This document shows, in pieces, positions 26,212 through 39,247 of a stretch of 64,000 bases of DNA. Numbering within the stretch: position 1 is the first letter of the stretch; each line of letters opens with the position of its first letter. The position numbers and the translations under genes are program-made. Below the pieces are notes generated by a model. The model searched no databases. It was given only the letters and a program-made list of their open reading frames with translations, and was not told the DNA's origin. Origin of the DNA: Georhizobium profundi (GTDB lineage: Bacteria > Pseudomonadota > Alphaproteobacteria > Rhizobiales > Rhizobiaceae); contig NZ_CP032509.1 of NCBI RefSeq assembly GCF_003952725.1, positions 1,636,001 to 1,700,000 on the forward strand, read 5' to 3'.

Positions 26212-27159
26212 TCAGCGGCCACGCTTGCCGAAGGTCTTTCGGGCGAGGACCTGCCGCTGCGGGACGGGTGGCTGAGCGATGATCGACGGCGCTTCCGGTA
26301 GCACGGGAGCCGCTGCTGCCTCGTGAAGCCGCGGTGCCTCGGTTATTGATGAGGCGCCCGGTTGATCGGGGAAGAGATCGTTGAACTTGCCGAGGATCGT
26401 GTCCGGCTTCGCCAGCGCGTAGCCCTGCAGCAGATCCACCTTCAAGTCGATCGCGACATCTACATGCCATGGATGCTCCAGTCCCTCGAACAATGTCGCG
26501 ATGCCGTTTGCCCGGAACCGCTGCACCGTGTCCCGCAGCAGGTCTACACCGGGTGCATGTTCCATATAGCGCAGCACCCAATCCCCGTCGAATTTCACGA
26601 TGTCGGGCTTGAGCAGTTCGATGCGCGCGATGTCGGAATCTTCCGCGCCATAGTCGTCGACCGCGATGCGGAAACCGCATCCACGGAAATCGTCTACGAC
26701 GGCGACGAGCGCGGCGCGATTGGCAGCCTTCTTTTCGGTGATCTCGCAGACGATCTGCCGCGGTACCAGGCCGATCTGCGAGGTGAGATCCAGGAGGCGC
26801 GCGACTTCCGTTGCGGTTGTGCGCGCATCGTTGAAGAGCCTCGGATCGAAGTTGAGGAACAACGTCGCCGTTGGTCGATCGAGCTGGCCCATGTTCAGAA
26901 GATGCAGTTGGCGACAGAGCGCATCGACAGGCCCGCCATCCTCCGGGGGCACGCTTGCGAAAAACCCGTAGGGCGAAACGCTATGGCCGCCCTTGGTCGG
27001 CCGGATCAGGCCTTCGAAGGCTTCCAGGCGGAGTTTGCCGTGCCCGATCTGGCGAAAAATCGGCTGGAATGCGGATTTGAGCGCAAAGGGACCATAGACG
27101 GCAGCGTACCAGCCATCTTGCTGCCGAACGATATTTTGCGAGAGCGCATGGTTCTGCAT
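26212..27159 (-). CDS. EAL-domain protein (c-di-GMP phosphodiesterase-like)
   Basis: This 315-residue protein is a stand-alone EAL domain with a disordered C-tail. Conserved catalytic positions are mostly present: FEGLIRP (the EAL motif reads EGL), LFLNFDP, CEITE, VDDYGAEDSD (DDFGTG-like), KPDIVKFDG and EGLEH, then LQGYALAKP. The Ala to Gly change in EAL is conservative, so activity is possible. It has no membrane or sensor domain. It may degrade cyclic-di-GMP or act as a binding protein. The neighbour downstream is the DUF1499 gene; aatA lies opposite. Confidence 0.88.
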   Translation of the reverse strand: MQNHALSQNIVRQQDGWYAAVYGPFALKSAFQPIFRQIGHGKLRLEAFEGLIRPTKGGHSVSPYGFFASVPPEDGGPVDALCRQLHLLNMGQLDRPTATLFLNFDPRLFNDARTTATEVARLLDLTSQIGLVPRQIVCEITEKKAANRAALVAVVDDFRGCGFRIAVDDYGAEDSDIARIELLKPDIVKFDGDWVLRYMEHAPGVDLLRDTVQRFRANGIATLFEGLEHPWHVDVAIDLKVDLLQGYALAKPDTILGKFNDLFPDQPGASSITEAPRLHEAAAAPVLPEAPSIIAQPPVPQRQVLARKTFGKRGR

Positions 27160-27224
27160 CGCCCCGTCTCTCTCCCAAGCGGCCGATCAGGCACTGTCGC
27201 AGCTTCCAACTGACATCTTCTTAA

Positions 27225-28562
<1,338 letters not shown>

Positions 28563-28584
28563 GGCAGCCTATCTGACGCTGAAC

Positions 28585-28620
28585 AAAGCGCTGTTCCCGG
28601 CTTCGGGGCGGCGCTTTTTC
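28585..28620 (+). terminator. Rho-independent terminator of aatA
   Basis: The arms AAAGCGC and GCGCTTT enclose an inner CCCG-GCTT-CGGG stem-loop, followed by T residues, 23 bases after the aatA stop. Confidence 0.75.
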
Positions 28621-28641
28621 ATTGCGGGAGGGCATCCGGAC

Positions 28642-28760
28642 AAAAAAAGAGGGCCACGGGAAGACCCGGGCCCTTTTAAGTTTGAAGGTCAAAACCTCCA
28701 GAGGGGAACAGCAAGATGCGATGACGTGGGAGGAAAGTAGTCACCGTGTGCATCTGCTGT
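28642..28760 (-). ncRNA. abcR: Candidate AbcR-type trans-acting sRNA (alpha-r15 family)
   Basis: Read on the minus strand, a promoter at 28793-28765 is followed by about 119 bases ending in a strong GGGCC-CGGG/CCCG-GGCCC hairpin and a run of seven T. The transcript carries two unpaired-looking pyrimidine motifs, TTTCCTCCCA and GTTCCCCTC. These resemble the anti-Shine-Dalgarno loops by which AbcR1/AbcR2 repress ABC-transporter mRNAs with Hfq. From memory, abcR genes lie beside the LysR gene vtlR/lsrB in Brucella and Agrobacterium, which is exactly the position here. Only one copy is seen. The ends are estimates. Confidence 0.72.
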
Positions 28761-28764
28761 AGGC

Positions 28765-28793
28765 GATATGATGCTTCGATAGGCAAACGGCAA
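28765..28793 (-). promoter_or_regulatory. Likely promoter of the AbcR-type sRNA
   Basis: On the minus strand TTGCCG (28793-28788), a 17-base spacer and CATATC (28770-28765) give a plausible sigma70 promoter, with a start near 28760-28757. LsrB/VtlR is known to activate abcR in relatives, so an activator site just upstream (toward 28794-28840) is expected, but I could not mark it surely. Confidence 0.5.
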
Positions 28794-28881
28794 GGTTCGG
28801 CCGCGCATTTCTGCCATGCGTCTCGCACATATCGCGTTGAAATTGAGCAGGGGAGGCTGCGCTCCGCTGCCGCAGGTTCTC

Positions 28882-29784
28882 CTAATAGTTCCAATTTCTG
28901 GCTTTTGAGATCAGGAAATCGCGAAAGGCCTTCAACTTTGCGGCGTTCTTTATTTCTTCCGGATAGCAGAAATAGGTGTCGAAGGAGGGGGCGTCAGCGG
29001 TCGTCTCCAGTTGCACGAGGCCGGAATCGCGGCCGACCATGTAGTCGGGCAACATGGCGATGCCGATGCCCATCTGCACCGCCCGCTTAACGGAAGTGAG
29101 ATTGTTGATCTGCAGGTGCGGCACGCGGGGATTGTCGGCGGTTCGACCGGCGACCTCGAGCGAGTTGAGGCCGAGGAGATAGCCTGGTGCCGGCTCACCG
29201 AAGGTGATGATGCGGTGGCCGTCGAGATCCTGCGGCGATTTCGGCTCGCCGAAGCGGTTGATGTAGTTGGGCGACGCGTAGACATGCAGGTGCACGGTGA
29301 AAAGCTTGCGCTGGATGAGGTCCGGCTGTTGCGGCTGGCGCAGGCGGATCGCGCAATCGGCGTGGCGCATGTTCACGTCCAGCTCCTCATTGTCGAGGAT
29401 CAGCTGGAGCTGCATTTCCGGGTAGAGTTCGAGGAACTCCTGAACCTTCTCGGTCAGCCAGCCCTGGCCGAGGCCGACCGTCGTCGTCACCCGCAGCTTG
29501 CCGCTCGGCTTGTTACTGGTCTCGGTCAGCCGGGCGCGGACCGTCTCCAGCTTGAGCAGCACGTCATGCGCCGTGTGGTAGAGCATCTCGCCCTGTTCGG
29601 TGAGGATCAAGCCGCGGGCGTGGCGGTGGAAGAGCTTGGTGCCGACTTCGTGCTCCAGCGCGCTGACCTGGCGGCTGATCGCGGACTGCGACAGATGCAG
29701 GGCGTCTGCCGCGTGGGTAAACGAACCCGCCTCGGCGGCTGCGTGAAAAATGCGCAGCTTGTCCCAGTCCAAAGGAGCTACCAT
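28882..29784 (-). CDS. lsrB: LysR family regulator LsrB/VtlR
   Basis: The 300-residue protein has an N-terminal winged helix (LDWDKLRIFHAAAEAGSFTHAADALHLSQSAISRQVSALEHEVGTKLFHRHARGLILTEQG) and a LysR effector domain (TTTVGLGQGWLTEKVQEFLELYPEMQLQL). In Sinorhizobium the homologue LsrB is needed for symbiosis and oxidative-stress defence, and in Brucella VtlR activates abcR2. Two points support the name: it directly follows trxB (31-base gap) and precedes an AbcR-like sRNA on the same strand. I chose the ATG at 29784, giving MVAPLDWDKLRIF. Confidence 0.9.
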   Translation of the reverse strand: MVAPLDWDKLRIFHAAAEAGSFTHAADALHLSQSAISRQVSALEHEVGTKLFHRHARGLILTEQGEMLYHTAHDVLLKLETVRARLTETSNKPSGKLRVTTTVGLGQGWLTEKVQEFLELYPEMQLQLILDNEELDVNMRHADCAIRLRQPQQPDLIQRKLFTVHLHVYASPNYINRFGEPKSPQDLDGHRIITFGEPAPGYLLGLNSLEVAGRTADNPRVPHLQINNLTSVKRAVQMGIGIAMLPDYMVGRDSGLVQLETTADAPSFDTYFCYPEEIKNAAKLKAFRDFLISKARNWNY

Positions 29785-29815
29785 GTGATCAGACCATCCC
29801 CTCAGGTCGTCTTGT

Positions 29816-30790
29816 TTATTCGGCGGCTTCCGCGATGTGGACGTAGCCGGCAAGATAACGTTCCACTTCGAGCGCTGCCATGCAGCCCATGCCCGCTGCG
29901 GTGACCGCCTGCCGGTAAACGTCGTCGGTCACGTCGCCGGCGGCGAAGATGCCCGGCACGTCGGTCGCCGTCGAATCCGGCGCGCTCCAGAGATAGCCGT
30001 TCGGCTTCATCCGGAGCTTGTCCTTGAACAGATCGACGGCCGGCGCATGGCCGATCGCGACGAAGACGCCATCGACGGCGAGGTCCTTGATCTCGCCCGT
30101 CTGCGTATCCTTGAGCCGCACACCCGTCACGGAAGGTGGCATCGGCGGCTTGGCCGGCGTTCCGGTGATCTCGTCGATCACGGCGTTCCAGACCACACTG
30201 ACGTTGTCCTTGGCGAAGAGGCGGTCCTGAAGGATGCGTTCCGCACGAAGGCCCTCGCGCCGATGAATGAGCGTCACGGACTTCGCGAGATTGGAGAGGT
30301 AGAGCGCTTCTTCGACCGCGGTGTTGCCACCACCGACGACCGCGACATCCTTGCCGCGATAGAAGAAGCCGTCGCAGGTGGCGCAGGCGGAGACGCCGAA
30401 GCCCATGAAGTTCTGCTCGCTCTCGATGCCGAGCCATTTGGCCTTGGCGCCGGTGGCGATGATCAGGGCATCGGCGGTGAAGACCTGCCCACCATCCGTG
30501 CGCACGCGGAAGGGGCGGCGGTCAGTCTCGACCTCGACGACGAGGTCGTTGACGATTTCCGCGCCCACATTGATCGCCTGGTTGAGCATCTGCTCCATCA
30601 TCCAGGGACCCTGAACGGGATCGGCATAGCCCGGATAATTCTCCACATCCGTGGTGATCATCAACTGACCGCCCTGTTCCATGCCGGCGATGACGATCGG
30701 CTTCAGCATGGCGCGGGCTGCGTAGATGGCGGCGGTGTATCCCGCGGGGCCGGAGCCGATGATCAGGACCGGCGTGTGACGCTCGCTCAT
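29816..30790 (-). CDS. trxB: Thioredoxin reductase
   Basis: This 324-residue NADPH-dependent flavoenzyme reduces thioredoxin. It has the FAD loop VLIIGSGPAGYTAAIYAARA, the redox-active cysteines in SACATCDGFF, the NADPH loop VVGGGNTAVEEALYL and the C-terminal GIFAAGDVTDDVYRQAVTAAGMGCMAAL. Length and order are standard. It probably forms an operon with lsrB, linking disulfide reduction with a redox-related regulator. An lrp-type gene is divergent on its left-to-right side. Confidence 0.97.
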   Translation of the reverse strand: MSERHTPVLIIGSGPAGYTAAIYAARAMLKPIVIAGMEQGGQLMITTDVENYPGYADPVQGPWMMEQMLNQAINVGAEIVNDLVVEVETDRRPFRVRTDGGQVFTADALIIATGAKAKWLGIESEQNFMGFGVSACATCDGFFYRGKDVAVVGGGNTAVEEALYLSNLAKSVTLIHRREGLRAERILQDRLFAKDNVSVVWNAVIDEITGTPAKPPMPPSVTGVRLKDTQTGEIKDLAVDGVFVAIGHAPAVDLFKDKLRMKPNGYLWSAPDSTATDVPGIFAAGDVTDDVYRQAVTAAGMGCMAALEVERYLAGYVHIAEAAE

Positions 30791-31009
30791 GTCGGTAATG
30801 TCCTATTGGTCTTTGGCGACAGTCCATATCACCACTGTCGCTAATCTACGAATGGGGACGCCGCCGTTTCAAGGCGTACCCACGACTTTCTCACAAGAGG
30901 TATCTCGCATTTGCGGCGATTGTGCTACTTGGAGACACAAGAATCGCCCCGCAATAAAATTGCGTGAAACGGCGAAATGAACGCAATCTTATTGCCAGAG
31001 GCATCAGGA

Positions 31010-31480
31010 ATGGTATTTCGCGCAGATCTCGACGCGATCGATATGAAAATCCTCCGCGAATTGCAGCGGGAAGGCCGGATCACCAATGTCGAACTGTCCG
31101 AACGCGTCGGTATCTCCGCTCCGCCCTGCCTGCGCCGGGTGCGCAAGCTGGAGGAAGCCGGCATCATCCGCGGCTACCGCGCGCTGATCAACGCACAGGC
31201 GCTCGGCTATGACTTGGTGGCCTTCACCATGGTCGGGTTGATCCATCAGTCGGACGGCAATCTGAAAGAATTCGCCGCCATGACCACGACGTGGCCAATC
31301 GTGCGGGCCGCGTGGATGGTTTCGGGCGAAAGCGACTTCCTGCTGCATTGTGTCGCAAAGGACCTGTCGAGCTTCCAGGATTTCGTCGTGGATACGCTGA
31401 CGGCGGCACCGAACGTGGACACCGTTCGCACGATGCTGACCATTCGCCAGATCAAGGACGAAGGCGAAGTTGCCATCTGA
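31010..31480 (+). CDS. lrp: Lrp/AsnC family transcriptional regulator
   Basis: This 156-residue protein has an N-terminal helix-turn-helix (LDAIDMKILRELQREGRITNVELSERVGISAPPCLRRVRKLEEAGIIRGYRALIN) and an AsnC ligand domain (FTMVGLIHQSDGN, VSGESDFLLHCVAKDLSSFQDFV). Lrp members bind amino acids and control amino-acid metabolism. I chose the ATG at 31010, with AGAGG eight bases upstream, over an ATG 11 codons earlier. It is divergent from trxB, with the shared 219-base gap holding both promoters. Targets are unknown. Confidence 0.9.
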   Translation: MVFRADLDAIDMKILRELQREGRITNVELSERVGISAPPCLRRVRKLEEAGIIRGYRALINAQALGYDLVAFTMVGLIHQSDGNLKEFAAMTTTWPIVRAAWMVSGESDFLLHCVAKDLSSFQDFVVDTLTAAPNVDTVRTMLTIRQIKDEGEVAI

Positions 31481-31588
31481 GGTCTCGCGTCGAGCCTCTC
31501 GAGCATCGCAACCTCAAGACACAAGGAGCGCAGCGGTTTCCCGCCACGCCCCTGAACTATCGTCGTGCAATGGGCTGGAGCCTGTGGC

Positions 31589-32065
31589 TCAGCCCCAGTT
31601 GATCGCGAGGATCTCGTAGGCCTTGGAGCCGCCGGGCGCGTTGACTTCGATCGAGTCGCCGACGCTCTTTCCGATGAGGGCGCGCGAGATCGGCGAGGAG
31701 ATCGAGATCCGGCCATCCTTCACATCGGCTTCCTGGTCGCCGACGATCTGGTAGGTCTTTTCTTCTTCGGTATCCTCGTCGACGATCTTGACGGTCGCGC
31801 CGAACTTCACCGTATCGCCGGACATCTTCGTCAGGTCGATGACTTCAGCGCGTGCTAGCAGGTCTTCGAGCTCGGTGATCCGGCCCTCATTGTGGCTCTG
31901 CGCTTCCTTGGCGGCATGGTATTCCGCGTTTTCGGAGAGATCCCCATGGGCGCGAGCCTCGGAGATCGCCTCGATGATGCGCGGGCGCTCTTCCTGTTGG
32001 CGCATGCGCAGCTCTTCCTGCAGCTTCTTGAAGCCGGAAGGCGTCATGGGCACTTTGTCGACCAT
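31589..32065 (-). CDS. greA: Transcription elongation factor GreA
   Basis: This 158-residue factor enters the RNA polymerase secondary channel and stimulates cleavage of backtracked RNA. It has the N-terminal coiled coil ([59 protein letters not shown]) with the catalytic [12 protein letters not shown] tip, and the FKBP-like C-domain ([33 protein letters not shown]). The ATG at 32065 has AGGGA seven bases upstream. It lies downstream of carB beyond a terminator-like hairpin. Confidence 0.96.
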   Translation of the reverse strand: MVDKVPMTPSGFKKLQEELRMRQQEERPRIIEAISEARAHGDLSENAEYHAAKEAQSHNEGRITELEDLLARAEVIDLTKMSGDTVKFGATVKIVDEDTEEEKTYQIVGDQEADVKDGRISISSPISRALIGKSVGDSIEVNAPGGSKAYEILAINWG

Positions 32066-32150
32066 TGTCGTATCCCTTTCCGTAGCGTCCCGATTCAAAG
32101 CACCATCGCCCGGTCCGTGTTCCGGGCCGCTGCAAGGTGCTCAATCGGGC

Positions 32151-32191
32151 AAAAAAGAAAACGGTTCTCGAGCAGTGATCTCGGAACCGTT
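32151..32191 (-). terminator. Rho-independent terminator downstream of carB
   Basis: On the minus strand the arms AACGGTTC and GAACCGTT (outer stem) are followed by TTTTCTTTTTT. It lies about 82-122 bases after the carB stop and before greA, so it should separate the two genes. Confidence 0.7.
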
Positions 32192-32272
32192 CTCGCTGTC
32201 CATCGCGAGTGATTATCAAATAATGCCGGCGAATTCACCTGAAAAGATGCGATCGCATGGATCGCACTCTTC

Positions 32273-35773
<3,501 letters not shown>

Positions 35774-35950
35774 GGGTCATCCATCTGTCAGGTCGGCACC
35801 GGGTATGGCATGGCCAAGATTGGCTCATGCGGCACCCGCGCTCGTCTATCGATTTTGTGGCTAGGCCGGCCTTATAGGGTAAAGGTTCTGAGAGGAAAAC
35901 CCTGCACGCGCACGTTCCGACGCTTTTTCAGGCAGGGGTCAAACCTGCGC

Positions 35951-36175
35951 TCATTCGCTCTCGTAAATCAGTTCGGATGCGTCATAGCGGGTGACGCCCT
36001 GGGAAATGGCATAGCAGGCCAGCGCGACGGCAACGGGGATTTCAACGGCCTTACCGTCCCGGTCGCCCTTCTCGTAGTATTGGATGACGCGCTTCTTCAG
36101 TCCGAGCGCGTCGGCGGCATCTTTCTGCTTGAGCCCGAGCGCCTTGCGCCAACGGCGGAAATCATCTGGCGTCAT
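35951..36175 (-). CDS. Small helix-turn-helix DNA-binding protein
   Basis: This 74-residue protein has a Cro/C1-type helix-turn-helix: FRRWRKALGLKQKDAADALGLKKRVIQYYEKGDRDGKAVEIPVAVALACYAISQG. The frame is open further to an ATG at 36277, but the ATG at 36175 gives the compact form usual for this rhizobial family (MTPDDFRRWRKALGL). It lacks any ligand domain and may regulate a single nearby target or itself. It is separated from carB by 177 bases. No toxin partner is visible, so I do not call a toxin-antitoxin pair. Confidence 0.82.
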   Translation of the reverse strand: MTPDDFRRWRKALGLKQKDAADALGLKKRVIQYYEKGDRDGKAVEIPVAVALACYAISQGVTRYDASELIYESE

Positions 36176-36528
36176 ATCGTGTCGCTGCCCGTTTTCTGAT
36201 GCCAACCCGTTTGCCAGCAATCCCGTTATGAACCCCGTAGTCCTAATGATTCGAATCGGCCCATACTTAAAAAGCATAAACTTAAATACATTGATTTGCT
36301 TGCCCGTTTATTCGGTTATCAGCTGACCATGCCTTCCATCGGCACAGCTTGGGCCGCACTGTTGCAGATGTTTGTGACAGATGTGTTCGACCGCCTTTGA
36401 AGTGGTGAGGGGAGGCTGGCCGAGGTCCGCGGATTCGATAAGATCGTCGGCCAGTGACGTCGTTCCGGAACCAAAATGACGGCGGGCACTTTCGGTGGAT
36501 CGAAGATCCTTTTCGCGGAGAGATGCGG
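36176..36528. other. Intergenic region between HTH and ypfJ genes
   Basis: These 353 bases contain an AT-rich stretch (about 36262-36300, TTAAAAAGCATAAACTTAAA) unlike the GC-rich surroundings. It lies upstream of the small HTH gene and probably holds its promoter, and a promoter for ypfJ should also lie in this gap. I see no gene, hairpin or repeat I can support in it. Confidence 0.4.
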
Positions 36529-37449
36529 ATGCGTTGGCGGGGCAGGCGACAGAGTTCCAACATCGACGATCGGCGCGGCCGGTCGGGTGGCTTCGGCGGT
36601 GCCGGACCGCGCATGCGCATTCCCGGCGGGGTGATCCGGGGCGGGCGCGGTGCAGGCGGCATCGGGTCAATCTTCGTGCTCATCGTGCTCGGCATCATCC
36701 TATGGGCAGTCGGCATCAATCCGATGATCCTTCTCGATGGCGGGAGCGGTACTCCGACGAGCGTCGAGCAACAGGCAGGGCCATCCACGCAGGGCCTTGC
36801 TCCGGGTCAGCGCGACGAAGCGTCGGAATTCATCGCGACGGTCCTGGCTGAAACCGAAGATACCTGGAACGGCATCATGGAAGCGGAGGGTGCGGATTAC
36901 CCGGAACCGACGCTGGTGCTCTTCGAGGGCGCCGTTTCATCGGCTTGCGGCCAGGCGAGTTCCGCGGTCGGACCATTCTACTGCCCCAACGACCAGCAGC
37001 TCTACATCGATCTCGGCTTCTTTAACGAGCTGGCAGAACGGTTCGATGCGGCGGGCGATTTCGCGCAGGCCTATGTCGTGGCTCACGAAGTCGGGCATCA
37101 CGTCCAGAACGTGATCGGCGTTCTTCCGCAGTTCAACCAGACGCGCCAGCAGATGGGTGAAACGGAAGCCAATGCGCTTTCCGTTCGGGTCGAACTCCAG
37201 GCGGATTGTTTCGCGGGCATCTGGGGGCATTACACCGCCGAGCGCGGGTTGCTCGAAGCGGGCGACCTTGAAGAAGCGCTGAATGCCGCGACGCAGATCG
37301 GCGACGACACGCTGCAGCGGCGCACGCAGGGCTATGTGGTGCCTGACAGCTTCAATCACGGCACATCGGCCCAGCGTCGCGAGTGGTTTCAGCGCGGCTT
37401 CGAAAGTGGCCGTCTTGAGGACTGCGACACGTTCAATGGTCCAGTCTAG
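36529..37449 (+). CDS. ypfJ: Neutral zinc metallopeptidase, YpfJ family
   Basis: The 306-residue membrane-anchored protein starts MRWRGRRQSSNIDDRRG, then a Gly/Arg-rich stretch, a transmembrane helix (SIFVLIVLGIILWAVGINPMILL) and the peptidase-like domain. That domain has the zinc motif VVAHEVGHHVQ and the downstream LQADCFAGIWGHYT. The family is annotated as a putative neutral zinc metallopeptidase with no proven substrate; the active domain should be periplasmic. I chose the third in-frame ATG (36529), which has GGAGAG six bases upstream and the standard N-terminus of the family. Confidence 0.93.
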   Translation: MRWRGRRQSSNIDDRRGRSGGFGGAGPRMRIPGGVIRGGRGAGGIGSIFVLIVLGIILWAVGINPMILLDGGSGTPTSVEQQAGPSTQGLAPGQRDEASEFIATVLAETEDTWNGIMEAEGADYPEPTLVLFEGAVSSACGQASSAVGPFYCPNDQQLYIDLGFFNELAERFDAAGDFAQAYVVAHEVGHHVQNVIGVLPQFNQTRQQMGETEANALSVRVELQADCFAGIWGHYTAERGLLEAGDLEEALNAATQIGDDTLQRRTQGYVVPDSFNHGTSAQRREWFQRGFESGRLEDCDTFNGPV

Positions 37450-37589
37450 GCCTTGGGCATCTGAAGAAGCGTTATGAAATGGGAAAGCAATTCCTCAACA
37501 TGACGACACCTGAATAATCCTAGGGTCTGAATTCACTGAAATTTTAGTGCTTTCTGGTGATGTGAAACATCATTCTGGGGAGTGCTTTG

Positions 37590-39221
37590 ATGCTTCGTCG
37601 TTTCGCAACCAATCGGTCCGGCAATTTTGCGATCATGTTCGGTCTGGCGATGGTTCCGATCGTCGGAGCCGTGGCGCTTGCGGTCGACTACACGGCTGCG
37701 TCCCGTCAGCGGAGCGAATTGCACAATGCCGCCGATGCCGCGGCGCTCGCCCTTGCCCGCCGCGGGGACGAGCTCAGCCAGCTGGAGGCCGAGCAGCTCG
37801 CGGATGAATTCATCCAGGCGCATTTCGCCGGTTCCTACTCCGATCTTACGGTCGTCAAGACCGACGATACCTGGTCGGTTGCCGTGGCGGCGTCGTCCGC
37901 GACGCGGTTTGCCAAGATCTTCGGGGTCGATGCATCGAGCGTATCGGTCGAGTCGGCCGCTACATTCGCGCTGAACACTTACGAGATCGGGCTTGTTCTC
38001 GATACGACCGGATCAATGCGCGGCGAAAAGCTCGAGCAGCTGAAATCCGCTGCAACGGAGCTCGTCGATACGATGGCCGAAAGCGCGGTCGATCCCGACA
38101 TGGTGAAGATGGCGCTCGTGCCATTCTCGTCCTTCGTCAATGTCGGCCCCCAGTTCGGACCGCAATTCGACGCCGACGGCAAGGTGACGCGCGAGGCTGC
38201 GCCGTGGCTCGACATGCGCGGCAAGAACCCTATCCCGCAGGTGGAGCTTGCGCACAATCTCAGCCGGTTTCAGATGTTTCATCATCTGGGCCAAGAGTGG
38301 GAAGGCTGCATCGAGACACGTCCGCCGCACAAGGACATAGCTTATGATGTGACCGATGCGCCTGCGACCTCCAAGGACCGGCGCTCGCTTTTCGTGCCGG
38401 CTTTCTCGATCGACGAACCGGATGACAGAAGCCGGACGGGACGTCCTCTCTACCCCAACAGTTACCTGGAGGACGACGGCACCACGCTGCGCGATCCCAA
38501 GCGCAAGCGCCTGCGCGAAAAGTATCACGTCGAGTTGCAGGGATCCGGTGACCCAGATCTGATCGGAGGGCTCCTCGACACGGTGACGGATGTGCTTTTC
38601 GAAGAGCCGCCGGCAGTCGACGATTCAAGAGCCGTATTCTGGAGCGGCGAGAACTGGTCGAAGGGGCCGAACCTCGACTGCCAGGCCCAGCCCATCCTGC
38701 CGCTGACCAGCGACTACGATCTCATCAAGGAGCGCATCGACGGTCTGGTCGCCGAGGGCGCCACCAACATGCTCGAGGGTGTCACCTGGGGTTGGCGGGT
38801 GCTGTCTCCGGGCGAGCCCTTCGCCGAGGGCCGCGCCAAGAGTGTGGCCAACAACGAGAAGATCATGATCTTCCTGACTGACGGGGCCAACACCTGGAAC
38901 CAGCTCAGCAACAGCCTGGGCTCTATGTATTCCAGCTTCGGCTACGCGGTGGACGAGCGCCTTGTCAGTGCCGGATCGGGTGCGGTGATGGTCTCGAATG
39001 CTATGGATACCAAGACGCTCGCAGGCTGCACGAACGCCAAGGCCGACGGCATCACCATCTATGTGATCCGGCTGGAACTGCAGGACAAATCGACCGGAAC
39101 GCTGCTGTCACAATGCGCGACGTCGGAGGCGCATTATTTCGACGTGCCCGATGCGGCAACGCTTGACGAAACCTTCGGGAAGATCGCCGACAGCATCCGC
39201 CGGGTCCGGATCAGTTCCTGA
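37590..39221 (+). CDS. TadE/TadG-like Flp-pilus protein with VWA domain
   Basis: The 543-residue protein has the TadE/G-type N-terminal segment (RRFATNRSGNFAIMFGLAMVPIVGAVALAVDYTAASRQRSELHNAADAAALALAR) with its transmembrane helix. A von Willebrand A domain follows, with the MIDAS motif LVLDTTGSM, and later GATNMLEGVTWGW and KIMIFLTDGANTW. TadG-like proteins sit at the inner membrane and periplasm and support Flp/tight-adherence pili. No other tad/cpa genes are nearby, so it is an orphan here. An in-frame ATG with GGGGAG seven bases upstream defines the start. Confidence 0.9.
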   Translation: MLRRFATNRSGNFAIMFGLAMVPIVGAVALAVDYTAASRQRSELHNAADAAALALARRGDELSQLEAEQLADEFIQAHFAGSYSDLTVVKTDDTWSVAVAASSATRFAKIFGVDASSVSVESAATFALNTYEIGLVLDTTGSMRGEKLEQLKSAATELVDTMAESAVDPDMVKMALVPFSSFVNVGPQFGPQFDADGKVTREAAPWLDMRGKNPIPQVELAHNLSRFQMFHHLGQEWEGCIETRPPHKDIAYDVTDAPATSKDRRSLFVPAFSIDEPDDRSRTGRPLYPNSYLEDDGTTLRDPKRKRLREKYHVELQGSGDPDLIGGLLDTVTDVLFEEPPAVDDSRAVFWSGENWSKGPNLDCQAQPILPLTSDYDLIKERIDGLVAEGATNMLEGVTWGWRVLSPGEPFAEGRAKSVANNEKIMIFLTDGANTWNQLSNSLGSMYSSFGYAVDERLVSAGSGAVMVSNAMDTKTLAGCTNAKADGITIYVIRLELQDKSTGTLLSQCATSEAHYFDVPDAATLDETFGKIADSIRRVRISS

Positions 39222-39247
39222 TCGACTGGAAAGAGGATACCGGCCGA

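Noticed and set aside
28676..28894. Small minus-strand open frame across the AbcR-like sRNA
   Set aside because: It overlaps the end of lsrB and the sRNA, with no separate ribosome-binding site; the promoter, terminator and CU motifs fit a non-coding RNA better.
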